Positions 54,239-63,169 of a stretch of DNA of 64,000 bases are shown piece after piece (position 1 is the stretch's first letter; every line of letters starts with the position of its first letter). Under the pieces are notes generated by a model that saw nothing but the letters and a program-made list of their open reading frames with translations, searched no databases and had not been told where the DNA came from. Source of the DNA: Mesostigma viride. Lineage: Eukaryota; Streptophyta; Mesostigmatophyceae; Mesostigmatales; Mesostigmataceae. The stretch spans positions 1 to 64,000 of the forward strand of contig RPFO01001175.1 in assembly GCA_009746045.1 (NCBI GenBank). Reading direction: 5' to 3'. A program made the position numbers and the translations under genes.

Positions 54239-54823
54239 AAAAGTTCGGGCTATGCGGATAGCCCGAACTTTTGGAAACCTTGCTAGGGAAAAGTGAAAGT
54301 TTCCAGTGTGGATCCCAGCCATTTGAAAAGTTCGGGCTATGGTTCGGGCTATCGGTTTATAGCCCGAACCGGACCCTTTTGCCCCTTGAACGGTTGTGCC
54401 ATGCACTGTACATGGGGTAGGGACTTGGTTATTTGGACAGTGTGCAGTGTATGTGTGTGTGTTTCTTACTTAGATTGCTAACACATAAAATATAGGGGTA
54501 TTTCCTGTATATACAGATAGGATTGCTAACACATAAAATTTAGGGGTATTAGCTATGATTATATATAGATGACAATTGCTAACACATAAAATTTTATGTG
54601 TTGGGAAACAGAGTAAAAGAAAGAGTAGCATCCACCCATAGCAACACACCGCCCAGAGGGGAAAAAGGGGCGGTTCGGGCTATAAATCGATAGCCCGAAC
54701 CATAGCCCGAACTTTTCAAAATGGCTGGGATCCACACTGGAAACTTTCACTTTTCCCTAGCAAGGTTTCCAAAAGTTCGGGCTATCCCCAAAAGTTCGGG
54801 CTATCCGCATAGCACGAACTTTT
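54239..54823. mobile_element. Foldback element with ~150-bp inverted arms
   Basis: The left arm 54239-54388 and right arm 54657-54823 are inverted copies. Each arm starts and ends with AAAGTTCGGGCTAT...ATAGCCCGAACTTTT palindromes, so the arms can also fold individually. The loop contains three copies of TTGCTAACACATAAAAT. No transposase; target duplication not clear. It lies between the CxxC gene and F-box-like gene B. Confidence 0.75.
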
Positions 54824-54975
54824 CGTGGGAGCCTATGGTTGAGCGCCACGTGGCATGATATCCCACGAGAGTGGATAACGCCGCGCCGACGCGACGCTCG
54901 CACGGTACTATCGTGGGGCGCCGCGCCGGCGCGACGCTCGCATGGCACTATCGTGGGACGCCGTGGCCGAGAGGG

Positions 54976-54982
54976 TATAAAA
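54976..54982 (+). promoter_or_regulatory. TATA box of F-box-like gene B
   Basis: TATAAAA within GAGGGTATAAAAGCGG, 101 bp upstream of the ATG at 55083. Two GTGGCATGATATCCCACG / GGCACTATCGTGGGA-type inverted motifs lie just upstream. Confidence 0.65.
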
Positions 54983-55082
54983 GCGGAGTCACGGGCGTTT
55001 GGGGGTAGGTCTCGCCTCCGACACTGCCAGTCACACAGTCATCCACACGCAGACAGCCATCCTAACAGCTGTAAAATACACA

Positions 55083-55751
55083 ATGGCCCATGCTGGTGCT
55101 ACTTTCGATGATCTGCCAAGCGAAATTTTGCACGTGTTGGCAAAGCTCAGCTGGCCCTACTTGCGTGGTGTGAATAAGGCCTCTCACAAGGAATGGGAGG
55201 CCGTTAAGGCGATAATGGAGGAAGAGGTTCGCGCTCTGCGCGATTTGATTGACGAGGAACTGAAGTTCCGCGATGCCAACCCCGATTGGTTGCACGATCT
55301 GAACACGGCGACTAGCCGTCGCCTGTATGAGTTGACGCATGATCAGCTGAGGGCCATTTATGACAAGGTGTCTGTGCCCCGCTTGCGTGAGGCGGAGGGG
55401 TACTTGTACACTACCCGCGCTGATCGTTTGGAGCAGATGGATTACACCTACACTGATTTTGTGGAGGTGATCGAACGCATTGGCGTGAGCCCCGGCCCCC
55501 ACACTAGGGCGGCGAGGGACGCCTATTTCGCATCCATTCCTGATGTGGATCGCGAGAAAACGATGGAGCGTCGCGTGGAGGAGTTGGTCGATATTCTGTG
55601 CGCGGCATTGGTGGCTGACGACACGGAGGCCAACGGGGGTGTGCCAACGATCAATTTGGCCAACGTTCTCAGCGACATTTTCGACCGCCACAAGCACATG
55701 ATCATGTGCCGTCTCTACAGCCATCCCTCGTTTAACCGGGAGATGCCTTAA
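55083..55751 (+). CDS. F-box-like protein B
   Basis: 222 residues; ATG 55083 chosen because a TATA box lies 101 bp upstream and homology to protein A begins here (ATFDDLPSEILHVLAKLSWP). The F-box-like start is followed by NKASHKEWEAVKAIMEEEV, a helical middle (RLYELTHDQLRAIYDKV), the shared ASIPDVDREKTMERRVEELVD block, and a C-terminal segment LANVLSDIFDRHKHMIM. A role in SCF-type ubiquitin ligases is an inference from the N-terminus only. Intronless. The 3' flank has TTAATAAGACTCG at about 55825, partly like the shared 3' motif. Confidence 0.6.
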   Translation: MAHAGATFDDLPSEILHVLAKLSWPYLRGVNKASHKEWEAVKAIMEEEVRALRDLIDEELKFRDANPDWLHDLNTATSRRLYELTHDQLRAIYDKVSVPRLREAEGYLYTTRADRLEQMDYTYTDFVEVIERIGVSPGPHTRAARDAYFASIPDVDREKTMERRVEELVDILCAALVADDTEANGGVPTINLANVLSDIFDRHKHMIMCRLYSHPSFNREMP

Positions 55752-55995
55752 ACAGGCAAATAGGGATCAACTTATATGGCCTATTGGAAAAGGCTATATC
55801 CCATGGACTGTCTTATATAACTTTTAATAAGACTCGATTCCTATTGAAATTTGTCTCACAATGAGTCCCACAATGAGCCCCACTTAAAAAAAAATCTACA
55901 CCGCATACTATAAATAGCTAATGGAGCTATAGGGGTACCAGAATCCCACGAAGAATAGGGATTTCCCGCCACCCGCGCCTGTCACGTGACTTGTC

Positions 55996-56435
55996 TGCCA
56001 CGTGGCACGTCCCGATTGGTCAGCCCAACCCGTGGGATTCCAGAATCACACGGTGCCACGCGGCAGCCACCTATTCGCCAGGGTGTCCCATGGGACTCCA
56101 GGGACCCCCATGGGTGCCACGTGGCACGATCCCGTTGGACAGGGCGTATCATGGGACGCCAGGGTCCCATGGGTGCCACGTGGCGGGTTCCGATTGGACA
56201 GGGTGTATCGTGGGAGTACAGGGTCCCACGGAGATTCAGGGTCCCTGGTGCCACGTGGCGGTTACCGATTGGGCAGGGAGTCCCGTGGGTGCCACGTGGC
56301 AGCATCCCATTGGACAGGGAGGTCCCATGGGTGGCCAGGGTCCCTGGGGGTCCCCGGTGCCACGTGGCAGTCGCCGATTGGTCAGATAGTCCCATGGGAA
56401 TCTCAGGGTGCCACGTGGCAGCCTCCCATTGGCGG
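55996..56435 (+). repeat. G-box/CCAAT minisatellite, eight units
   Basis: Eight units of about 45-75 bp, each with TGCCACGTGGC (one variant CACGCGG) followed 6-10 bp later by CC.ATTGG (inverted CCAAT) and then a CAGGG...TCCCATGGG block. First core 55996-56007, last 56409-56420. Could be an enhancer-like array or a neutral minisatellite grown from promoter sequence. Confidence 0.75.
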
Positions 56436-56537
56436 CTACTACGCCGGGGTCCCTGGCAGGGTCCCACGATATATTTATCCCAATAATTGACGGGTTAGAG
56501 GCGCCTGCCACGCATTCTACTATGCTTGGAGAGGTTA

Positions 56538-57245
56538 GAATGCTTGGACTGCTTGCCTCCCTTGGGTTGCTGCCTACCTGGACTTTTCCCATCGCCACGG
56601 CGCAAATCGCCAGCAGACTCTGGCTTAGAGCGACTCTTCCGGTCACAGACGTTGCCGCCCTTGCAAATTATGGCGCGCGGGTCATATCGACGCAGCGGCG
56701 CATAGTAGTTTCCTGTCTTTACGTGCATTATAGTGGTAAGATTGATGGAGGACGGAGGGCCCCTTCCTCGGACGGCCACTTCCTCCCACGCCACTTCCTC
56801 CACTTCCGCGGCGACTTCGCCTGCGTCAATCTGTGGACGTGCGCACACCTCGCAAAATGGCGCAAGAGGCAGATTATCTGCCGTGCAGGTTGCGCAGGTC
56901 CAATCCCCCAACGCGGCATCCGGCAATGAGAGTGCCGGGCCGGGCACAACTGTGTCCACATTTCCTCTCTCCGCCGCCGTCGTAGTGGTCAGAATGATGG
57001 AAGACGAAAGACACCCGGCCAATCCCTCCACTTCCGCGGCCACTTCCTCTCCTGGGTCAATCCGAGGCCCATCGCATACCACGCAAAATGGCGCAAGAGG
57101 CGGATTATCTAGCGTGCAGCTCCTGCAGGCCCAAAGCCTTCATGCGGCATCCGGATCGTACTTAACCACCTGCACATATGTCGGCTTTGAACAAGCCATG
57201 AGGCAAGTATTTAATTCCTTTTAGGTACCCACCGAAAGTCGTATG
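56538..57245 (-). pseudogene. Duplicate of the RanBP2-finger gene, nonsense mutation
   Basis: Matches 42994-43702 almost base for base. It keeps the start (ATG about 57199) but TCA is TGA in the codon after DPDAA (about 57140), and a 3-bp deletion removes one Glu of DAGEEVAAE (about 56818). Downstream of the stop both finger motifs remain (…LAPFCVVC, DWTCATC…). The Lys-rich C-terminus is cut at KGGKQSKHS where unrelated sequence begins. Flanks differ on both sides from the parent, so this is a ~708-bp segmental duplication. Confidence 0.8.
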
Positions 57246-57582
57246 TGAGCATGCACGTTGCACGTTTGCCGAAATTTCCCCTTGGATTAATGTTATAAAA
57301 CGAGTGCCATAGCCTACCTTCCTAGCCTGCCCTGCCACGGAGGCAGGTGGTCACTATAACTCGCGGTTCCTTCGTACCGTTACGGATACGGTCCATGACA
57401 ACTCCTCGTACGGTGCGTGAAATCCCTCGTACGGGCGACAAAACTCCTTCATACGGTCCATGACAACATCCTACAGTTTTGGTTCTCTCAGTTTCCGTTA
57501 CGCAATTTTAGGCACTGCGCAGTGGTTCGACGGTAGTTGGGCACCAAAATGGACTGAACCGGTCGCGAAAAATATACCCTCA
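57246..57582. other. Intergenic, nothing recognised
   Basis: No gene supported; contains two GTACGGTCCATGACAACTCC-like short repeats around 57388-57470. Confidence 0.4.
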
Positions 57583-57919
57583 AACACAGCCATTTTCGAT
57601 GAGTGTGGTGGGGTATTGCTATGAGATATGCTGATCATAACGCAATTCCTGGGTCGAAAAATGATGCACGAATGAGCACATACGACCTTACTATCGCAGC
57701 ACCTGCGCAGGGCCTGCACGGATTACGAATTACGTGTTTCCACGACGACACCCATGTCGACGATATCGAAGAAGGTAATGCCACGTCCAATAATGCATCA
57801 TTCTCTATGAGACATGCTAACCATAACGCAATTTCAGGGTCGAAAAACAATTCATGAATAAGCATACATGACTTGCCGAACGCAGCAACCCTTCACCGTT
57901 CGCAATCACTCCGACGACC

Positions 57920-58654
57920 ATGTCTGCCTGCCGCGCAGGCAGGGCAAACCCTCCCGGCCCTCCGCCCCCCAACGTGCCAGTCATCCGCACAGTCGCAGCG
58001 GCACTGCGACACCTCGAGAAAGCTAAAGAAAAACTCGAGCGTGTGATGTATGGCGTCGACGAGGAGGTCCGTCCCCACGGACCTATCACGCCGGCTGAAA
58101 TCAATCTCATCATTGATGCTCGCCGTATGGTGTTGGGCGAGCAACCCAGGCCAGTGTACATGCAAGTCGCATGGCGCAGGGGCGGGGTGACATGGGAACC
58201 GATGTCACGATTTACTGCGGAATGCAACGCGTGCGTCATGCGCCTCCTAAATAACCGTGCAACGCGCGGCACCCAGCAAATGGCGAACGGGTGGGCGCCT
58301 GTCGACAAGGCTTTCTTGGATGACCAGTGGCGCTTTGAAATTGCGCGTCAGATGCGGCAGCGCGATCCACAGCCGCAGCCGCAGCCCCAGCCCCAGCCTG
58401 TCGCCACAAACGAGCATGGTCACCGGCCCCGGGATCCGGTGAATGCCGGCGATGACGACAATGCACGGGGGCCTCGTCCTCGCCCCTCCATTGTCGTAAG
58501 GGGGGGCGTGGAGCCAGCCGTGGAGCCCGATATTGATGACGCTTACTCAGACTCTGAGGAGGAGGAGGAGGAGGTGGACACGGACAGTGAGGATGATGAT
58601 TCCTCCGAGGAGGAGGGAGAGGTCATGCCCCAAAGCCCTCCTCTAGCCCTGTGA
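57920..58654 (+). CDS. Acidic-tail protein, left copy
   Basis: 244 residues, ATG 57920 (MSACRAGRANPPGPPPP). A helical N-terminal domain (VAAALRHLEKAKEKLERVMYG; ITPAEINLIIDARRMVLG; RFTAECNACVMRLLNN; FLDDQWRFEIARQM) occupies residues ~20-150, then a Gln-Pro repeat (QPQPQPQPQP), and a C-terminal acidic tract (SDSEEEEEEVDTDSEDDDSSEEEGEV). No family recognised. Long acidic tails are common in nuclear or histone-binding proteins, but this is only a composition argument. Intronless, paired with an inverted copy at 59745-58903. Confidence 0.65.
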   Translation: MSACRAGRANPPGPPPPNVPVIRTVAAALRHLEKAKEKLERVMYGVDEEVRPHGPITPAEINLIIDARRMVLGEQPRPVYMQVAWRRGGVTWEPMSRFTAECNACVMRLLNNRATRGTQQMANGWAPVDKAFLDDQWRFEIARQMRQRDPQPQPQPQPQPVATNEHGHRPRDPVNAGDDDNARGPRPRPSIVVRGGVEPAVEPDIDDAYSDSEEEEEEVDTDSEDDDSSEEEGEVMPQSPPLAL

Positions 58655-58902
58655 TGAATGTATTGCAATAATAAGTAATTTAATAGTTTAATGAAATCTC
58701 ATTTTCATTATGACAATGTGTCTCTGCATGGGAATTCAATTATCCATGATACAATGAGTTTCCACGTGGCACATTTCCATGGCATGGCAAGTAGGTCCGT
58801 ATGGAAAATGGGGTCACCTTAGGGTTTTGTAGAATGAGATTTCATTAAAATATTAAAATACTGATTATTGCATTACATTCGTCACAAGACTAGAGGAGGG
58901 CT

Positions 58903-59745
58903 TTATGGCATTATCTCTCCCTCCTCCTCAGAGGACGCATCACCCTCACTGTCCGAGTCCACCTCCTCCTCCTCCTCCTCCTCCTCCTCAACCTCAACCT
59001 CAACCTCCTCCTCCTCCTCCTCCTCCTCCTCCTCCTCCTCCTCCTCCTCCTCCTCCTCCTCCTCCTCCTCCTCCTCCTCCTCCTCCTCCTCCTCCTCCTC
59101 CTCTGCCTCAGAGTCAGAGTAAGCGTCATCAGTATCGAGCTCCACGGCTGGCTCCACGCCCCCCCTTACGACAATGGAGGGGCGAGGACGAGGCCCCCGT
59201 GCATTGTCGTCATCGCCGGCATTCACCGGATCCTGGGGCCGGTGACCATGCTCGTTTGTGGCGACAGGCTGGGGCTGGGGCTGCGGCTGCGGCTGTGGAT
59301 CGCGCCGCCGCATCTGACGCGCAATTTCAAAGCGCCACTGGTCATCCAAGAAAGCCCTGTCGACAGGCGCCCACCCGTTCGCCATTTGCTGGGTGCCGCG
59401 CGTTGCACGGTTATTTAGGAGGCGCATGACGCACACGTTGCATTCCGCAGTAAATCGTGACATCGGTTCCCATGTCACCCCGCCCCTGCGCCATGCGACT
59501 TGCATGTACACTGGCCTGGGTTGCTCGCCCAACACCATACGGCGAGCATCAATGATGAGATTGATTTCAGCCGGCGTGATAGGTCCGTGGGGACGGACCT
59601 CCTCGTCGACGCCATACATCACACGCTCGAGTTTTTCTTTAGCTTTCTCGAGGTGTCGCAGTGCCGCTGCGACTGTGCGGATGACTGGCACGTTGGGGGG
59701 CGGAGGGCCGGGAGGGTTTGCCCTGCCTGCGCGGCAGGCAGACAT
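58903..59745 (-). CDS. Acidic-tail protein, right copy with poly-Glu expansion
   Basis: 280 residues from ATG 59745 (same MSACRAG start). Differs from the left copy by a few substitutions (ECNVC for ECNAC, PVDRAF for PVDKAF, MRRRDP for MRQRDP) and by an expanded poly-Glu tract of about 45 residues encoded by a (GAG)n run at 58961-59102. It ends EEEGEIMP. Both copies are open, so both could be functional. Confidence 0.65.
   Translation of the reverse strand: MSACRAGRANPPGPPPPNVPVIRTVAAALRHLEKAKEKLERVMYGVDEEVRPHGPITPAEINLIIDARRMVLGEQPRPVYMQVAWRRGGVTWEPMSRFTAECNVCVMRLLNNRATRGTQQMANGWAPVDRAFLDDQWRFEIARQMRRRDPQPQPQPQPQPVATNEHGHRPQDPVNAGDDDNARGPRPRPSIVVRGGVEPAVELDTDDAYSDSEAEEEEEEEEEEEEEEEEEEEEEEEEEEEEEEEEEVEVEVEEEEEEEEEVDSDSEGDASSEEEGEIMP
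58961..59102. repeat. (CTC/GAG)n trinucleotide expansion
   Basis: About 45 CTC triplets with a few AAC interruptions near 58989-59008. The corresponding site in the left copy (58557-58575) has only about six GAG codons. Confidence 0.9.
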
Positions 59746-60130
59746 GGTCGTCGGAGTGATTGCGAACGGTGAAGGGTGGTGAAGGGTTGCTGCGTTCGGC
59801 AAGTCGTGTATGCTTATTCATGCATTGTTTTTCGACCCTGAAATTGCGTTATGGTTAGCATATCTCGTAGAGAATGATGCATTAGTGGACGTGGCATTAC
59901 CTTCTTCGATATCGTCGACATGGGTGTCGTCGTGGAAACACGTAATTCGTTATCCATGCAGGCCCTGCGCAGGTGCTGCGATAGTAAGGTCATATGTGCT
60001 CATTCTTGCATCGTTTTTCGACCCATCAATTGCGTTATGATTAGCATATCTCGTAGATAATTATGCAATATTGCACGTGACAATTACTTTTTGGATAGTA
60101 TCGTCATTCTCGCCGCCATGGAAACACGTA

Positions 60131-61120
60131 ACTGTCGCTCCTGCGCCAGTGATTGTGCCAGCGTGTGTGCCAACGCCTGTGAATGCGTCTTCGGCTCTCA
60201 CTGGGATATTAGCCCCTCGGATTAAGGACTCTGAGACTTGGCCTCCTGCGGGTCACGAGTCGCCACCTCCTGGTGGTTCCCATTGTCCTCTAGTGTATTG
60301 TGTCACCTGCAAAAGGGTAGCTGAGAGGGCGGTGTGAAAGAGGCAGAACGGGGAGATGCAGTGCCGGGGGTGTGCTCTGAATGAGCTGAGCGACCTGATG
60401 GATGCGCTAGGTCCCTCTCCTTCTTTGGATCAGGTGAATAAGACCATCATGGATTTTGACAAGGGCATGAAGGTTTACAAGTACGCATACCGGCCCAAGA
60501 GTCTCCCGCCTCCACCCACCGGTTACCCTGTGTCCAAGTGCATGAGCGCGATATGCAAGAAGCCCGCTCTCCACGCGCACGAAATGGTGAAGGAGGCCAC
60601 CCCTCAAATGCTGGAGACTGTTCCCGAGATTCGGCTTTGCAAGCTCGTGGTTGGGGACATCGTTTGTGGGATCTGCCGCAACACGCTCCTCACCCAGTTA
60701 GTCGATCACAACGTGGTTGTCAGCAAGGTCGTGCACCGCGGCACCCTGCATCTGGATTACAAGCGCCAGATAGACGAGGTGTTCCAGTACAACGAGGACC
60801 TCCACAAGATGGCAGAGCGCGCCTTGGACAACACGTATACCGGCCCTGGTGGCAAGGCCTACCGGCCTCCAATGCACTGCCACAAGTGCTCCAAGCATAT
60901 CGACATCAACGTCCAGAACCTGTACGCCGCCCCAAGACCCCGCTCTTCCGACATTGACCTGGTCTGCTACGAGTGTGCCACGTTCTGCAGCCTGGTTTCT
61001 GAGGCCATTGATTTCCCCCCGACACCCGCCCAAACAACTGGGTCAAGCGTAGTGCGGAGGCCTTTGGCTGCTTTGGTTACGATGTCGAGGGGTCCAAGAA
61101 GCCCTATTTCACCGAGTAAG
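60131..61120 (+). pseudogene. Truncated copy of the multi-CxxC gene
   Basis: Begins inside the Pro-Val-Ala region, directly joined to the 60041-60127 repeat, so it lacks the start. Lys/Cys codon to TGA at about 60337 (RAV-stop where the parent has RAVCKK). Then good homology: MQCRGCALNELSDLMDALG… CMSAICKKPALHAHE… VVGDIVCGICRN… CHKCSKHIDINVQNLY… CYECATFC. A frameshift near 61020 changes the end (parent SNKPYFTA; here SKKPYFTE in another frame). The shared 3' motif (TTTGTAATGAATAAGACTCG) follows at about 61222. Confidence 0.85.
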
Positions 61121-63169
61121 GTGTAAGCTGGGCACTTAGCCCATACAGGCCCACAGAGGCCACTGCCGACTTAGATAGGGCGCTGTTGTTATGGGACTTT
61201 TCTTATTGTTTGTTGTTATTTGTAATGAATAAGACTCGTTGCCTGCGAACCCAACACAAATGCATACTTGGATAGGAATCCGCCGCCCCGCGAATAGGAA
61301 CATTGACGGATATCCCACGATACTAGGATTTCCCATGATATTGGCATCTGTCACATAATACGGCCAGGTGGACGGACAGATGGGCGGCGGGGTCACCCTA
61401 GGGTTTAGTAGCACTCATAAAAAAATCCTAGTTTCCCACAGCCCCCACTCAGCCCACTCATAAACAACCCCAGATTGTAGCCCCTTTACACCTACAAACA
61501 CTCCCAGAACAACATAAAGACATGCACCTGTGCACCAAAATCGATGACCATTGAAGCCTAATTTGACTAAAACTGAGATGGCTGAAGGGCACTAACATTG
61601 TAAGGGTGACCCAAGTGAGACCCTAGCACCACTATTATGAAGATGCCGAAGACCAAGAAGCCACGAAATTGGATATGAGCAACATGTTGAAAGAAGCAAA
61701 GCTCATAACTGCGTGTGCTACCAACTCCCTCGCTGCCCCTATATGACAAGGAGTTATTAGCCCCCCCCCCCGCCTGTCCCATGAGAAGGAAGATTTACAT
61801 AACTACATGACTGACAAGGAATACGCAACACAATAATAATGATTATAAAGGAGATATGGCGTTTCAGAGAAAAAATGATTTCTTTCAAAACCTTAGGCGT
61901 GCTGCTCTCAGTCAGTGTTCCAACAATTTAAGTTCTGATTCGAGATAACTCAACCCATGGTGTGGCTCTTTGGAGGTTTTATCCCAAAGGATGAGCCTCA
62001 AAGTTGATCACACATGTCTCCTAGAGCCCAATGACTGAAGTCCTAATAAAAATAGGCACAAGGATTTTTCTCATCTATATTAGACAGTGTCATTTTTTAC
62101 ATTTTGCTAACAAACAAGGTTGAAAGCACTGGTTGTCAACAAAAAGGAGCGGATGGAAAGTGCAGCAGAGACAAGGTCAATGGGGGAAAACCGGAGAAAG
62201 GTGCAGTAGAGGGGATGTAAATTGCAAAAAAAAAGTTTTCGGTTTTCAACAACAAAGAAGCCTCATGAAAAAATGCCACGCATGTGTGTTTAAATGTAGG
62301 CATAGCATTATTGCAAAAATGCCAAGTAATTGGAATTAGGAACAGGAAGCACTGCATTCATTCTAGCAATGCCACATACAACACGTTGATAACAAAGTCT
62401 CCATGTATGCAATGGTAACCACTACTCACCACAAGTCTCGACCAGGAGCTAGGCTGCCATTCGCGGGTAGGCCGCAGGCCATCCTGACGGTATCAGTCAC
62501 CCGCAGGTACACGCGAAATTGAAGAGGAAAGCGGCAATTCGAAGGCACACATGAGATGCCGAGGGCAGAAAGCACCATGGTATTGAAAGCCTTCAGAGAA
62601 TACATATAGCTCTCAAAGACATGGCCAACTTTACTCGCCATGAAATGGCCTACACATGAGCACGGCATGCTAACTATAAAAGAATTTGAACCGTATGGCA
62701 GAATTTTGCTAACCTTAGCGCTCGGCCTAGGAGCTTGGCGGCAGGTTCCGGAGATGTTGCTTGTGCTGTGTTACAGCATAAAGAACGTCTTGATTCAGAA
62801 CTGCATATGATATGTCTCACTCCCTGATTGCTACCTCCATGCTCGACATACATCCTAACTGGCTGTCCGCGACACTCCTGGAGCTAGTGTATACCACCCC
62901 CCGCCCCCCCGTTTCCGTGTGTGTGTGTGTGCGTGGGGTGTTGACCCCCGACCCCCCCCCCCCCCAATTTTGGGTGTGTGTGTGGGGGGGGTCAGCCCTA
63001 AAAAAAAATTATATATATATATATATTAAAAATATTCTCCCGGGCGGGAATTGTGAGGCGGGAATTCTCTAGCACCGTCACTCAAGAACTCAAATAGGGG
63101 TGCGGAGTGGCCGCTTCACCGAATGCCACTGCCGGTAACCGATCATCCATCTCTGAAATCCTCGAATCC
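61121..63169. other. Non-coding region with microsatellites
   Basis: 61220-61415 is the shared 3' flank described at 43703-43900. 61415-62800 shows no supported gene. 62918-62996 is a (TG)n / C15 / (TG)n G9 block that can fold into a hairpin, and 63011-63027 is (AT)n. Confidence 0.5.

Larger units (their letters stand above)
57583..60127. repeat. Inverted duplication carrying an acidic-tail gene in each arm
   Basis: The left arm (about 57620-58711) and right arm (about 58834-60040) are inverted copies around a ~120-bp centre. Outer parts contain CACGTAATTCGT/ACGAATTACGTG, ATGTCGACGATATCG and GTCGAAAAA.GATGCA motifs. Termini resemble the short repeat at 2540-2665, which joins the 57583 end directly to the 60127 end, so the whole may be one mobile unit. 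Confidence 0.7.

Noticed and set aside
58903-59429. Plus-strand and other-frame frames of poly-Pro, poly-Ser or poly-Arg
   Set aside because: Shadow translations of the GAG/CTC run opposite the poly-Glu coding strand.
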